Source: Dicaeum eximium (Eukaryota; Chordata; Aves; Passeriformes; Dicaeidae). Taken from it: a stretch of DNA of 64,000 nucleotides. A model generated the notes under the pieces. The model saw nothing but the letters and a program-made list of their open reading frames with translations. It did no database searches and had not been told where the DNA came from. Shown here piece by piece: positions 39,701 through 47,779 of this stretch. Made by a program: the position numbers and the translations under genes. Positions within the stretch are counted from its first letter, which is position 1, and each line of letters begins with the position of its first letter. The stretch spans positions 242,763-306,762 of the forward strand of contig VWZP01008291.1 of the NCBI GenBank assembly GCA_013396995.1. The letters are read 5' to 3'.

Positions 39701-40941
39701 CTTTCCTCTGCATTTCATAAAACTAAGGGAAGCCAAGCCAGATTGTTCTGGTAAGAGGCTCTGTCACAAAGAGGTGTATCAGAACTACTACCTAAGTTAG
39801 ACAACAGATACTAGCCAATGTAAGGCACACAGAACTGGCATTCAAACTAAAAAGACTTAAGAAAACACAGCTTAATAGTCCCCAGTAATCATCCATCCTC
39901 AAGAGTAGTAAAGATGGTGGTCTGGATTTAGAAGACTTGCAGAATCAAATTCACAAGTTTCGCTAACAAAAATTTTTAACCCCTGTTCACCAAAAGAATT
40001 TAACAGAGTGCTATGATATTTACCTGTTATGAATAGGTCCTCTGAACTTGGGGTCAAATTTCCTTGGTTCACCTGCATTTAAAATAAAACAGTATAAAAA
40101 CATGTCCTTATTTAAAATAAAATCTGTCTAGAGGGAGGTGTTAACACCAGCCTTTGAAGAGCTGGAAAAAAAGAGAAAAATGCAATTTGTTTAATCTAAT
40201 TTTTCTAACTTTATTCTAAATTAAATTCAAAATCCCTACTTAACTACTACTATTCTTTAAAAATTCAGAAGATTTTTTTGGGGGTGAGGTGAGAATTATT
40301 TATGTTTCTAGTATCTACATAGCTCCTGGTAAAAGCAAACCACTTCCCCAGCTACAAAAGCCCAAATGTATTTATAAAGCAAATTCCAAGCTTTAGGCGT
40401 TTGGTAGGCATAAGGAAGAAAGCAGTGGTGAGGGGGGACTGACACCTTTCTCTAAGATTTAAAACTGGGATTATATTTGTTCTTTTCAGACAAGACAGAT
40501 CTATTTTACAGGCTGCCTTATAATACGAAACTTATGTACGTTGAAGTAAAATATCATTACAAGAAATAACTCACCAGGTATTTACGAGTTCTGACTCCAA
40601 ACAGCATGTGAAGTTAATTGTTACACTTTATTACTGTAATAACTTTAAAAAGTGACTCTAAATTACTTACCTAAAACAAAAATCTACCACATACACATGT
40701 AAAATTTACCTCTGATGTGCAATTTAAATACCTAGCAAATGACATGCAGGAAAAAAATTAGAATATTGGTAATAATTGAAGAAGTTACAGAAAACCATTT
40801 GAGTCTGGATCCAAGCCCATTTAAGTCAATTGAAGTAACACAGTTGAAATAAGTGAGATTTAGATCAGATGTTTTGAATTGTTCTAAGAAAGCAAGTAAA
40901 TTACCATGTTTTCCATAGTAGTTTTCTTCATCTCTGTTCAT
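6636..40941 (-). CDS. SLC44A5: Choline transporter-like protein 5 (SLC44 family), complete, 22 coding exons
   Basis: Seen: 22 exons on the minus strand join in consistent phase into 715 codons plus TAA, each intron starting GT and ending AG. Domains: short cytoplasmic N terminus with NYYGKHG; first membrane segment about residues 34-55; long cysteine-rich extracellular loop (about 56-238) with N-x-T sites at 83, 193 and 206; a membrane core from about 240 to 535; a second extracellular loop with N-x-T at 404, 412, 421 and 424; the conserved block NRNAYIMIAIYGKNFC (566-581); and a cytoplasmic tail starting EDLERNDGS at 680. Known: SLC44 proteins are plasma- or organelle-membrane transporters linked to choline or related amine uptake; CTL5 is the least characterised member and its substrate is uncertain. 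SLC44A5 is preferred over SLC44A2 or SLC44A4 because of RCFPDFSTKNG, KTILFYFN, GQC in the core and CEDLERNDGS. Each intron is under 3 kb. Paralog choice could be wrong; family membership is not in doubt. Confidence 0.93.
6749..8749 (-). other. SLC44A5: SLC44A5 intron 21 (last)
   Basis: AT-rich, no repeat recognised. A slightly GC-richer patch at 7320-7480 is unassigned. Confidence 0.75.
8750..8834 (-). CDS. SLC44A5: SLC44A5 coding exon 21 (last membrane helix)
   Basis: 85 nt, residues 651-678 plus one base. Encodes TVIIGSYLVAHGFFSVYAMC then VDTLFLCF. Matches the SLC44 motif AHGFFSVYxMCVxTxFxCF. Acceptor TTTTGCAG, donor GTAAGT. Strong intronic hairpins lie 116-282 nt upstream of its acceptor. 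Confidence 0.96.
8951..8998. repeat. Perfect 22-bp inverted repeat (hairpin), 4-nt loop
   Basis: Bases 8951-8972 are the exact reverse complement of 8977-8998, separated by TACT. It lies in intron 20 of SLC44A5, 116 nt upstream of the exon 21 acceptor in transcript order. It does not resemble the CR1 or LTR sequences in the window. Confidence 0.95.
9053..9086. repeat. Second hairpin, 12-bp perfect core plus extension
   Basis: GAAATAGTTCCA at 9057-9068 pairs perfectly with TGGAACTATTTC at 9072-9083 around the loop AAC. GCTG/CAGC (9053-9056, 9083-9086) extends the stem if one base is bulged. It sits 54 nt from the previous hairpin. Confidence 0.85.
9095..9117. repeat. Small third hairpin
   Basis: AGAATAT (9095-9101) and ATATTCT (9111-9117) form a 7-bp stem with a 9-nt loop. 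On its own this is unremarkable; it is listed because it follows two stronger hairpins within 100 nt. Confidence 0.5.
9492..9580 (-). CDS. SLC44A5: SLC44A5 coding exon 20
   Basis: 89 nt, residues 621-650. Encodes GVLAFFFFTQRIPVFAQEAP then MLNYYWVPLL; LNYYWVP is a family signature in the last extracellular loop. Acceptor TCTTGCAG, donor GTAAGG. Confidence 0.96.
10647..10717 (-). CDS. SLC44A5: SLC44A5 coding exon 19
   Basis: 71 nt, residues 597-620 plus one base. Encodes RVAVLDKVTDFLLFLGKILV then AGGV, the start of the penultimate membrane helix. Acceptor AAACAG, donor GTAAGC. Confidence 0.95.
12486..12559 (-). CDS. SLC44A5: SLC44A5 coding exon 18
   Basis: 74 nt, residues 573-596 plus two bases. 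Encodes IAIYGKNFCTSAKEAFFLLM then RNVV, completing the conserved NAYIMIAIYGKNFC block. Acceptor TTTGCAG, donor GTAAGG. Confidence 0.96.
13790..13893 (-). CDS. SLC44A5: SLC44A5 coding exon 17 (cysteine-rich cytoplasmic segment)
   Basis: 104 nt, residues 538-572. Contains CCLKCCFWCLEK, the conserved cysteine cluster, and ends INRNAYIM. The cluster is typical of SLC44 proteins and is a plausible lipidation or membrane-surface segment (inference). Acceptor TTTTCAG, donor GTATGT. Confidence 0.96.
14274..14368 (-). CDS. SLC44A5: SLC44A5 coding exon 16
   Basis: 95 nt, residues 506-537 (about one base into 538). Encodes RYHTGSLAFGALILAIVQLI then RVILEYLDHKLK, the near-invariant SLC44 RYHTGSLAFG motif and following helix. 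Acceptor TTTTTAG, donor GTGAGA. Confidence 0.97.
14472..14513. repeat. 14-bp inverted repeat at the edge of the LTR block
   Basis: GAAGGTCCATTAGT at 14472-14485 and its exact reverse complement at 14500-14513, with a 14-nt AT-rich spacer. The right arm coincides with the start of the LTR-like DNA in intron 15. Confidence 0.85.
14500..15118 (+). mobile_element. Probable solo LTR of an endogenous retrovirus (left of two)
   Basis: Composition differs sharply from the flanking intron. Near its right end are a TATA-like CTATATAATAC (about 15016) and an AATAAA (about 15038) followed by a T-rich run, the order expected of U3-R-U5, and a plausible terminal TGTGACA at 15112-15118. The left boundary is uncertain (14500 or later). 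No gag, pol or env sequence is present. It is inserted in sense with the window and antisense to SLC44A5. Confidence 0.55.
15143..15660 (+). mobile_element. Songbird-type ERV solo LTR (right of two), 5'-truncated
   Basis: Contains the stretch GGAGATGGCTGAACACGTGC, the polyadenylation region CCCTATTAAACTGTCTTCAT followed by CTCAACCCACG, and the terminal GATTAAACCATAA. I recognise these as an LTR family abundant in passerine genomes; this is recognition, not a search. Together with the left LTR it fills most of the 1396-nt intron 15. No internal retroviral genes. Confidence 0.75.
15765..16027 (-). CDS. SLC44A5: SLC44A5 coding exon 15 (longest coding exon)
   Basis: 263 nt, residues 419-505 plus two bases. 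Begins TFNTTNVTKLCPGAQC with two sequons, then FAFYGGESLYHKY, two membrane helices and the signature ALGQCTLAGAFASYYWA followed by RKPADIP. Very similar to CTL5 over its whole length. Acceptor ATTTAG, donor GTAAGA. Confidence 0.97.
16676..17217 (-). mobile_element. CR1 LINE fragment containing a minisatellite
   Basis: The minus-strand translation at 17171-17050 reads KDLGILVDSKLSLSQQ, the C-terminal end of the CR1 reverse-transcriptase ORF. The same subfamily is found on the plus strand at 37680-38332. The 12-copy 10-bp repeat (16751-16870) interrupts it in its 3' UTR portion. It lies in SLC44A5 intron 14, in the same orientation as the gene. Confidence 0.85.
16751..16870. repeat. 10-bp minisatellite, 12 in-register copies
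   Basis: Uninterrupted units of GGACACCCAG and GGACAGACAG, with single-base variants (GGACAGGCAG, GAACACCCAG, AAACACCCAG). Two main unit types are interspersed. It lies inside the CR1 copy at the point where the CR1 sequence itself reads CCTGGGTGTC on the minus strand. Confidence 0.97.
17766..17853 (-). CDS. SLC44A5: SLC44A5 coding exon 14
   Basis: 88 nt, completing Val388 (split codon) and ending after Glu417/418 at GAG. Encodes FLATSGEPVYKVMANQTLCK then YANLTCDPE, an extracellular loop with two N-x-T sequons. Acceptor CGTTCAG lacks a strong pyrimidine tract, as expected for a U12 intron. Donor GTAAGT. Confidence 0.93.
17854..18750 (-). other. SLC44A5: U12-type (minor spliceosome) intron 13 of SLC44A5
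   Basis: The donor at 18750-18741 reads GTATCCTTCT (consensus RTATCCTTT). The 3' end carries TCCTTAAA at 17874-17867, close to the U12 branch-site consensus TCCTTAAC and about 13-14 nt before the CAG that ends at 17854. There is no long pyrimidine tract. Splicing here is the only choice that restores the family residues T-A-V-F-L-A-T-S. The rest of the intron holds no repeat I recognise apart from a small CpG palindrome at 18601-18627. Confidence 0.85.
18751..18843 (-). CDS. SLC44A5: SLC44A5 coding exon 13 (membrane segment 5)
   Basis: 93 nt, residues 358-387 plus two bases of 388. Encodes RAIGYIMSTLFYPVVTFLLI then AICISYWAVTA. The donor is GTATCCTTCT, which matches the U12-type 5' splice site and not the usual GTRAGT. 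Acceptor TTTGTAG. Confidence 0.94.
20483..20550. repeat. Nested tandem duplication
   Basis: Units AATGAACAGGAATAT, AATGAACAGGAGTAT and, after a spacer, AATGAAGAGGAGTAT, the last two each followed by AATTTA. Intron 12. Confidence 0.75.
20877..20985. repeat. A/C low-complexity tract
   Basis: AAACC and CAAAA units, reverse-complement in kind to the T/G tract near 3000. Intron 12. Confidence 0.9.
21693..21792 (-). CDS. SLC44A5: SLC44A5 coding exon 12 (membrane segment 4)
   Basis: 100 nt, residues 325-357 plus two bases. Encodes EVIIILMLIFLRNRIRIAIA then LLKEGS, one of the most conserved SLC44 blocks. Acceptor TTTACAG, donor GTATGT. Confidence 0.96.
23712..24056 (+). mobile_element. CR1 LINE 3' end
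   Basis: Carries GACCAGTGACAGGACTCGAG, AAAGGTTCTTCCCCCAGAG, AACAGGCTCCCCAGGAATGG, and ends CCTTCCAACTCAGAATATTT followed by TATGATTCT. Located in intron 11, antisense to SLC44A5. Confidence 0.92.
24467..24598 (-). CDS. SLC44A5: SLC44A5 coding exon 11
   Basis: 132 nt, residues 281-324 plus one base. Encodes GIWHCYWEYYHL, then VYDIGFQTDFKVYLQLRQTW. Family motif D-x-G-x-Q-T-(N/D) followed by Q-T-W before membrane segment 4. Acceptor TTAAAAG, donor GTAAGT. Confidence 0.95.
25023..25135 (-). CDS. SLC44A5: SLC44A5 coding exon 10 (membrane segments 2-3)
   Basis: 113 nt, residues 243-280 plus one base. Encodes two hydrophobic helices around LLRFTAG, the conserved SLC44 LLRxxAG turn. Acceptor TTTCTAG, donor GTAGGT. 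Confidence 0.95.
25136..27716 (-). other. SLC44A5: SLC44A5 intron 9
   Basis: AT-rich, only a short pentanucleotide run at 25801-25840. No exon or transposon recognised. Confidence 0.8.
25801..25840. repeat. Imperfect ACATA/ATAAT pentanucleotide run
   Basis: AACATAACATAATGTAACAT and following AATATAATAT in intron 9. Confidence 0.6.
27717..27800 (-). CDS. SLC44A5: SLC44A5 coding exon 9
   Basis: 84 nt, ending at residue 242 plus two bases. Encodes NGINNVLDARSVGMKIFEDY followed by AISWYWIL, the end of the extracellular loop and entry to membrane segment 2 (family motif FEDYxxxWYWI). Acceptor TTCTCAG, donor GTAAGG. Confidence 0.95.
28691..28814 (-). CDS. SLC44A5: SLC44A5 coding exon 8
   Basis: 124 nt, residues 174-213 in full plus two bases of 214. 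Starts FLKRCFPDFSTKNG, the segment that best separates CTL5 from its paralogs. Two N-glycosylation sequons (Asn193, Asn206). Acceptor TGAATAG, donor GTAGGT. Confidence 0.94.
30454..30514 (-). CDS. SLC44A5: SLC44A5 coding exon 7
   Basis: 61 nt, residues 154-173 plus one base (SVAQVLRDEDCPSMIIPSRP). Matches the family stretch LLxDxDCPxxxxPSKP. Acceptor TTTTTAG, donor GTGAGT. Confidence 0.94.
31286..31414 (-). CDS. SLC44A5: SLC44A5 coding exon 6
   Basis: 129 nt, exactly 43 codons (residues 111-153), phase 0 at both ends, so skipping it would keep frame. Begins LCVSKCPDRF and contains YFRQFCKPGF, cysteines of the extracellular loop. Acceptor TTCTTGCAG, donor GTGTGT. Confidence 0.95.
31497..31587. 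repeat. AT-rich microsatellite (TATTACTA)-like
   Basis: Imperfect repeats of ATATATTACT and TATATAT in intron 5, some 80 nt from the exon 6 acceptor. Confidence 0.9.
33664..33748 (-). CDS. SLC44A5: SLC44A5 coding exon 5
   Basis: 85 nt, residues 82-110. Encodes ENKTILFYFNILKCASPVV then LINLQCPTTQ. KTILFYFN and NLQCPTTQ are close to CTL5. Asn83 is in an N-x-T sequon on the predicted extracellular side. Acceptor CCATAG, donor GTGAGA. Confidence 0.95.
33749..36569 (-). other. SLC44A5: SLC44A5 intron 4
   Basis: Contains one plus-strand CR1 (34583-35025); the rest, including a mildly GC-rich patch at 35040-35290, is unassigned. Confidence 0.8.
34583..35025 (+). mobile_element. CR1 LINE 3' end
   Basis: Contains the peptide-coding remnant of the CR1 ORF2 end (HLSHEEWLRELGLFSLEKRR), then CTGGCACAGGTTGCCCAGAG and GGTCCCCTCCAACTCAGGCT. 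In intron 4, antisense to SLC44A5. Confidence 0.9.
36570..36654 (-). CDS. SLC44A5: SLC44A5 coding exon 4
   Basis: 85 nt, residues 54-81 plus two bases. Encodes AWVHGDPRKVIYPTDSYGQF then CGQ, the start of the large extracellular loop (family signature HGDPR...YPTDS..G.FCGQ). Acceptor TTGCAG, donor GTGAGT. Confidence 0.95.
36868..37535 (-). mobile_element. CR1 LINE fragment, 3' tail missing
   Basis: The minus strand reads through the CR1 ORF2 end (VVSRSKEGILPLCSALVRPH) into 3' UTR text with GCCCTGGTTGCCCAGAGAAG. Intron 3, same orientation as SLC44A5, tail-to-tail with the next CR1. Confidence 0.88.
37680..38332 (+). mobile_element. CR1 LINE 3' end
   Basis: Plus-strand copy of the subfamily also seen at 16676-17217. 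Includes GGAAGAACTTCTTCCCTGTG, AACAGATTGCCCAGAGAGGC and ends GTGATTCTGTGA. Intron 3; forms an inverted pair with the CR1 at 36868-37535. Confidence 0.9.
38510..38583 (-). CDS. SLC44A5: SLC44A5 coding exon 3 (first transmembrane segment)
   Basis: 74 nt, residues 29-53 plus one base. It begins RRCTDIICC, the SLC44 hallmark C-T-D-x-x-C-C, followed by a hydrophobic run that forms membrane segment 1. Acceptor CCTCTAG, donor GTAAGT. Confidence 0.95.
39580..39633 (+). mobile_element. Short CR1 3'-terminal remnant
   Basis: Only the last ~50 nt are recognisable: GGACTTGATGATCTTGGAGG then CTACCTTAATGATTCAATGA. Intron 2. Confidence 0.7.
40024..40072 (-). CDS. SLC44A5: SLC44A5 coding exon 2
   Basis: 49 nt, residues 13-28 plus two bases of 29 (GEPRKFDPKFRGPIHN). 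Matches the family motif YDPxFKGPxxNR just before the first membrane segment. Acceptor AAATGCAG, donor GTAAAT. Confidence 0.94.
40905..40941 (-). CDS. SLC44A5: SLC44A5 coding exon 1 (start codon)
   Basis: Encodes residues 1-12 and one base of codon 13 (MNRDEENYYGKH). The ATG has A at -3, a fair Kozak context, and the peptide resembles the N-terminal YYGKHG of the CTL2/CTL5 group. The donor is GTAATT. In human CTL5 a different N terminus is also used, so other first exons may exist upstream. Confidence 0.85.
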
Positions 40942-43900
40942 GTTACTGCACCTGGATCAGCTGAGCAAGCTCTCTGTGTGTGATACCAACTATGTACTTC
41001 TAGCTAGCGCACTTTTCCCAGCAAGCAGAGATACAAAAATACTATTTAAATAGATTTTAAAATAAAGCTGATTGTCAGGGACTTCTCCAACCAGAACAGA
41101 AATTCACAAAGTAGGCACGCCTTTCTGTGAATATAAAGTTATCACTCAGTGCCTTGTCCACCTACCCAAGTCAGTCTGTACAAAAAGGATGACTCTTATC
41201 AGCTTCTATTAACCTACACTGTACATGCAGAAAGGGAAACAGCTGCACCTGAATACTATTTGTGAAATAAACAAATGGAAGTCAATACAAACGAAAAAAA
41301 ATCTTGATGATTTGCTAACTGAAAATAAGGTATAATGCTGTTGGCTACATTCCTGTAGCCTGTGCTACTGTGACAGTAAATAGTCTTTACATGCAACAGG
41401 AGGCCACATCTTACCTCCTCTATACCTATGACTAGTGCCCCAAAGTTCAAGTCATATAAGTCTAAAATGTAAACTGTCTGCTGTATACCGAATTTCCAGT
41501 CTTGTCAAGTGGAAATCTATCTGTAGAAGTAGTCATAACTTACTAAATTATTTCTTACTAGAATGTACTTTTTTGTATTTCTGCACAGCACTAAAGTGCA
41601 GAACAGAAGAGGTAGTGTTAGAAGGTCTCAGCATTGTTACATTGATACAGTAATGTTTTTATAATGAAACAAAGTAAAAGGCATTATACTCAATATGTGA
41701 ATCCAAAAGCTCGAGGCAATCTCTCCCTTGAAGCCACAAAGGAACAGAATCTACATGTGGTGATCCTGACCAGAATTATATTTGCATTCTCTGTGGAATA
41801 TGATTAAAACACTGATTGTAGAATTCTGCAATGACAAATCTGTACGCTTCTATACGCACTCCTACGATAATGTACAAGACAAGGCTGAACTACATGCTGG
41901 AATGACAAAAACAACACTGTTAAGTCAGCCCTGTCACTGCATAGTACACAATGACAAAGAAGAATAATCTCAGATGACATTTAACCAATGATGTCTGTGA
42001 TATGAAGTCAAAGCCCATTTTGTTATTACAGAACTTAGCAGCAATGTTCTAATGTTTACCGAATTAGATATTTAGTATAACCAGTATCAGGCAACCAAAG
42101 TAAAAGTAACATGTTGAAGATGTAGACTGATCTCCTGCAAAATATTAACTGGTGAACCCTCCTACTTAACTGCCTTCCAAGACCTCCTGTCATTCTTAGG
42201 CATATAGAAAAAAAAATGTAGCGAGGCCGAATGACTGATTTTACCATGCTCCCGTTCAAGTTTGCACTTCTGTGAAAGGTTGTTTCACTAATTCTCAATA
42301 TAGTAAAAGGAACAGAAGGCATGGAACAGACAGTGCTAAGCAAAAACGCACACTAACAAACATGCATTTGGTCAGCAATATATTGCTCAACTCCAATAAA
42401 ATGCAATTTCTAGTTTGCTAACTATTAGTTTCTTCAGGTTTCTTCCCTAGTATTTCGTCAACAATTACACGTGCCAGTGACTAGAATAGGTAGGGCTTTT
42501 CAAGAGAACAGTGTTTTTATTAGCAAGCCGTTGGATCTGCATTTGTAGGCGCTGCTCCCCTCTACTGGAGCACATCAGTCAGTTCAAGTAAGGCCTCCAT
42601 GTACTCAAGCTGCTAACTGAACGCTTAAAGATGCAAGTGCACAAGACAACAAATTAGGCTGCTAACAAATGCATGTGGTATAGCAGGATTGAAAGAGGTT
42701 TATCCTAGTTATGTTTCTCTAAAAAAATTACATTAAGATTTTGATGCTTTTGCCCTTCTGTTCTCAGTAGGATTATCAAAAAATCTCAACACAAGTTCCT
42801 GCAAAACTGATCTATCCCTTTCAGAAGCAGAAACTTCTTGAACATATATAAAAGCCTAAACTTTTCAAGATTTACAGTCTTGATTTTGCAAAGCATCCAA
42901 ATAAATGTTTGAAATGTACTGCTGTTCAGTGGTAGTCAATTTAATTTTACCTAGAAGATTTTTTTAGGCAAACTTAAGGTACATTTTAAGCCACATGCAA
43001 TATTCCTTATGCAGACACAACCTAATAATCCTAGTAATGTAAAATAATACATCATTACTGTAATGCACAGTGATGCACATGTATTGATGCAATCTATTAA
43101 GACGCACATGTGTTGAAGCATTAAGTCAAAAGGTTGACGTTAATACAAAAACAACTCCTTCAGTAAGTCTCTGGTTTAGTGGGGGTTTTTTCCTCTTTGA
43201 AAGATTCAGGTATGACTTGTTTCTTGTAAGATCATGTGTTGCATATAGGTAAAACTTTATAAAATAAGGGCCTTGTTACCCTTGTAAAATCATGGCTCAG
43301 GCCTGCTACTTCAACTAAGCAGAAAAGGACTATGGGAAAGTGACTCAACTGAATTGGAGGTAGAAAAACAAGTTATATAACCATTATGTGTTCACATCAT
43401 GGTTTATAGTGGCTGGCTGGATTGTGTTTGTTATGTTTTAAAACTATGTAACTGATAATGGGCTAACTGCTTAAAAAGGCCTGGTTTTTGCAGTAAAGTG
43501 GCTCTCCTCTGCACCTGCCTGGGGACTCTGCATCTCTTTGCTTCATACAATCATGCACACATAAATTGCAATTACAATAAAAACACACTTATGATTCCTC
43601 TCCTGTGTAATAAATCATACTATATGGTAGCTGCCTTTCAAATATCTTTTCTGTGCCAGTATAAGTTTCTGGACTGCCATTATACTATTGATACTGACTC
43701 AAGACTTGCAAAAAATGGAAGGGTGAAGAGGGAAGAGGAGTGGTAGATGAGACAAACAAGCCACTTCATCACTTAGGTGTCCTTCTCTTTACACAGCTGC
43801 AAAGACAAAGATCTCAGCATGAAAGTCAGTTTCCACCCACACTTAATCCAAGTTCCAAAAGTGACTGTCACTGACCTACAGTGAAGCTGAGGGCATTCAG

Positions 43901-46307
43901 CACTTCTCACAAACCAAGTGCCACTGCTCCAAGTCTTACCAAAGGGCAGAATAAAGGGAGTAAAAAACACAGCACACTGAAAGGCAAGGGTTTAAGGTTT
44001 CAAGCAGACCAAACTACTATGCACTATCTAGTTCTACCCATCACTCAGACTCGTTTGCCTCCCAAGAAGTCCAGGGCATGAGCGCTACATAAAGAGAATT
44101 CCCCAGGAATCCTGAGGTCACTGACAGTTCAGTAGAGAAGGCTGACAGTTTTTCTACTGTGTTTAAAAAACAAAGCACTAAATCAAACTCTAAGAATGAA
44201 ATTATTATCATTGCAGTCTCCTAATTAGTCATGTAGCTGAAAAAGTATTACGTACTCCACGTCATAGCCACAAGACAACGCGAATGACAACACATCATAC
44301 TCCCAGATGACTGTCAGTCCAAAGATTGTGTAATATTTTTTCCTGAAGGTAACTGTACAATTAACATGCTGTCCATGTTCACTTAACATTAGACAAAACA
44401 TCACCAGCATGATATAATCAAATGTCAAAGGTCCACATCTAACACTCTCCTAATATTAGTGACAGCACAGGCTATTAGGCAGGTATTGAAATATACCAGT
44501 TGTCAAACAATTACTCTCAGAAAGGGGACTGAAAATGTATACAGTTAATGTATTACAAGCAAATTATCACTGAACTGCAATTCTGCCGTGAGATCAAAAA
44601 CACCAATAGCTAGTGGAAGTTTTACAGTTCTCTGAGCAACAAACAAAATGTTCCCAACAGTTTGGGCTACATACAGAACTTCATTACGGCTTCCATTTCA
44701 ATGTGCTTATTAGCTGCTCCCCTAAATTCTTCTTTGGAGCTGAAACTGTCCTTTTTTTTCCCAGATTCCATTTCTTATTCTTGTTCTGGGGCTAATGCAG
44801 CAACAAGTTTCATAGAATATCCAAGCAAAGACACAGCTACCAAGATACTTCTGAAATGGTATGATGTGTGGGAAGAGTACTTCTCTGCCAACTCAACTAT
44901 TCTGCAAGACGTTTTTTTCAAATTGAGGTTGGGCCCAGGAGACTGAGTGAACCCTAGAACAAACCAAGTTCTGTCTGTTAGTTATGTTTGATGTAACTGT
45001 TTTGTTAAATATTTCCTTTTCCCAACATTTTGATGTATTAATCCAGCTAGAAAGGGCTCTTGGTCTTGGAACACACTCTCAAGGTTTAGAAAAAACAGCA
45101 CCTAGAATACAGCTTTGACGATGCTTTACCCAGAAAAAGAAATATTTTGAAATAATCAGATGCTTCCTACCTAGGATCAGAAAATGCCACTTTTCTGTTT
45201 CTAGGCTGTTTTGCTCCAACTGATCTAGAATGACACATGGCAGCTAACGATTTTTTCTCCTAGCAGAGTCTCTAACCCCAAATGCTTTATACCACTACAT
45301 ATCATTGCAACCTTTTCTAGTTATTCTTATGCAGTAAAGTGCTGCATGCAGATACAATACCAAGACCTTTTTATAAATCATTTAAATAGCACTTTTATAA
45401 TCTCAGAGGGAGGGTGTTATCTTCAGCATCTACCATTAATAATCACAACACAGCACTGTTACTATTGGGGAAAAAAAGTGCAACTATGCACATTTTTTTA
45501 GATATAAAAATGCCAGGTGGATGAAACAAGAGCTGGATTATTCTGGACTTTGTACATCATCTATCTGCCACTATTTTATTTGTACAAATGCATTCAATTA
45601 CTTTGAAAGCAAGAGAACAGTCAGACTCATAACCTTATGAATAAACTAGTGTCTAATTCACAAAAGCCATGCTAAAATCACAGTAATCAGAGCCTTGACC
45701 ACAATGCATGATTTTGAAGATCTGTCTTTCTCCACATACCAGGCCTTTTCTAATAGCTGCGTATTAAACCAAGAATGGCCAATGGTTGCCTGTATTTGTT
45801 TAATGAGCCTTTTTTTTTTTTTGAAAGCTAGACATCAAGAATCCTCATGTAACGTGCTGGTACAATGTCCAATATAAAATGAACATAGCTATCACTTGTC
45901 TCAAGTTGTTCCATAATTCCAAAATTTTTCAGTCAGTATTACTTACACAATTCTCAGAATGATAAGATAAGGTTCTATCCTTTCTCTCCCCTCCTTCCTG
46001 CACAGCCTTTTTAAACATCTAAAAATGCAGCTTGTGTCTTGAAGATAATTCATCAGGTGTCCAAATTTTAAAGACCATTACCTCTGTTTTATCTCCCCTT
46101 ATGGTTCTTCATGTCTCAGAGACTCTACCCCTGATGTGTACTACCCTGTTACTGATGTAGTACAGATGCACGACACTTCCACTTCATCAGGAAGTACCTG
46201 CTGAGCACATTCAGAAACTAGCAAGTTCACTTTTGCAATTAGGACCCCACTTTTAAGAGGAACTGTATTCCTGCAGGTAAACGTAGGAATTTGAACATAA
46301 TCTTTAC
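40942..46307. other. 5' flank or 5' intron of SLC44A5, nothing coding
   Basis: No conserved exon found on either strand. Imperfect repeats of a GCACATGTGTTGAAGC-like unit occur at 43069-43126. It may be a 5' UTR intron if the CpG block at 47780-48115 is the promoter. Confidence 0.5.
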
Positions 46308-47125
46308 ACAATTACAGAATGTACTGAGTTGGAAGGGACCCTCAAGGATCATTGAGTCCAACATCCAGCCCTGCATAGCACCATCCCCAAGAGTCATATC
46401 ACATGCTCAAGAGCATTGTCCAAATGTTTCTTGAACTCTGTCGGGCTTGGTGCTGTGCCCACTTCCCTGGGGAGCCTGTTCCAGCACCCAACCACCCTCT
46501 GGGAAGAACCATTTCCTAATACCCATCCTGAACCTCCCCTAACACGACTTCAGGCCATTCCCTCAGGTCCTGTCATTGGGCACCAAAGAAAAGAGATTAG
46601 TGTCTGCCCCTCCTCTTCCCCTCACGAGGAAGTTGTGCACTGCAATGGAATCTCCCCTCAGTCTCCCCCTCTCCAGGCTGAACAGACCAAGTGACCTCAG
46701 CGGCCCTTCATACAGCTTCACCTCAAGGCCCTTCACCATGTCTGATGTCCTTCGTTGGATGCTCTCCTGATATCTTTCTCATACTGTGGTGACTAAAACA
46801 CACAATACCCAAGATGAGGCTGACCTGGTGCAGAGCAGAGTGGTACAATCCCTTCCTTTGCCCAGCTGGTGATGCTGGGCCTGATGTGCCCCAGACACCA
46901 TTGGCCTCCCTGGCTCCAGGGCACTGCTGACTCATACTTCAACTTTCTGTCAACCAGGATCCCAGGACGCTTTCCACAGCACTGCTTTCCAGCATCTCAT
47001 TCCCCAGTCTGTCCATACATCCAGGGCTGCCCATCCCAGGTGCAGAATGTGGCACTTGCCCTTGTCGAACTTCATATGGCTGGTGATTGCTGGTCCTCTA
47101 GCCTGTCTTCCGGTTTTTCATTCAA
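46308..47125 (-). mobile_element. CR1 LINE, about 0.8 kb
   Basis: Left edge reads ATTACAGAATGTACTGAGTT then GGAAGGGACCCTCAAGGATC, the reversed CR1 3' end; farther right it continues with CCAGTCTGTCC and GGTGCAGAATGTGGCACTTG, internal CR1 sequence. Upstream of SLC44A5 exon 1. Confidence 0.93.
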
Positions 47126-47779
47126 CAACAACAAAACCCCCATTACTATTACAAAATTAAATAAGCCTGGAACTGAAATCAAATGGAAGGTGTAAAATAA
47201 ATAAGTTAACCTTTAGTTCTAGAACAAGTTATGATTTATTGTTAAGGGTAAAGCAGACTATTAATAGCCTTTCACAATTCATTTTTGGGACTAACAAAAT
47301 TTATACCACTAAACCTTTAGCACAAGGTTCAAATTCCACAAAATATTTCTATCCCGTGGACTCTGACCTCTGATAATTACTATATTTTTCTGTAAGATGG
47401 ACTCTTGGTCCTACATGATTAATTACTCCAAAATGCAGACAATTCATAGATTTGTCACAATTTTCCAATTAAAATGAAAAACAAATAATACTTTTAAATG
47501 GCCTTTTATTTCCTATTAATTTTTATACTAACAAGTATCCACTAGAAAACAACTATTACAACCTATTTAGAACCTTCTATTTAAAACTTATGTAGCAAAT
47601 TTAAATTTTCTTTTAGATGCAAACAGAATACTGGAATTCTTAGAGAGATTGAAAAATTGGAAGCAGAGCAAGACATTTTCCGCCCTAGCTCAGGTCCATG
47701 CTTCAGGCTTCCCTTCTTGGCGTACACCTGAGTGAGAGAAGTGCTAATGCCAAGCTCTATGAGCTATGTTCTGCCCCAG

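Noticed and set aside
44662..44946. 94-codon plus-strand ORF
   Set aside because: No family motif, splice context or conserved pattern that I can see.
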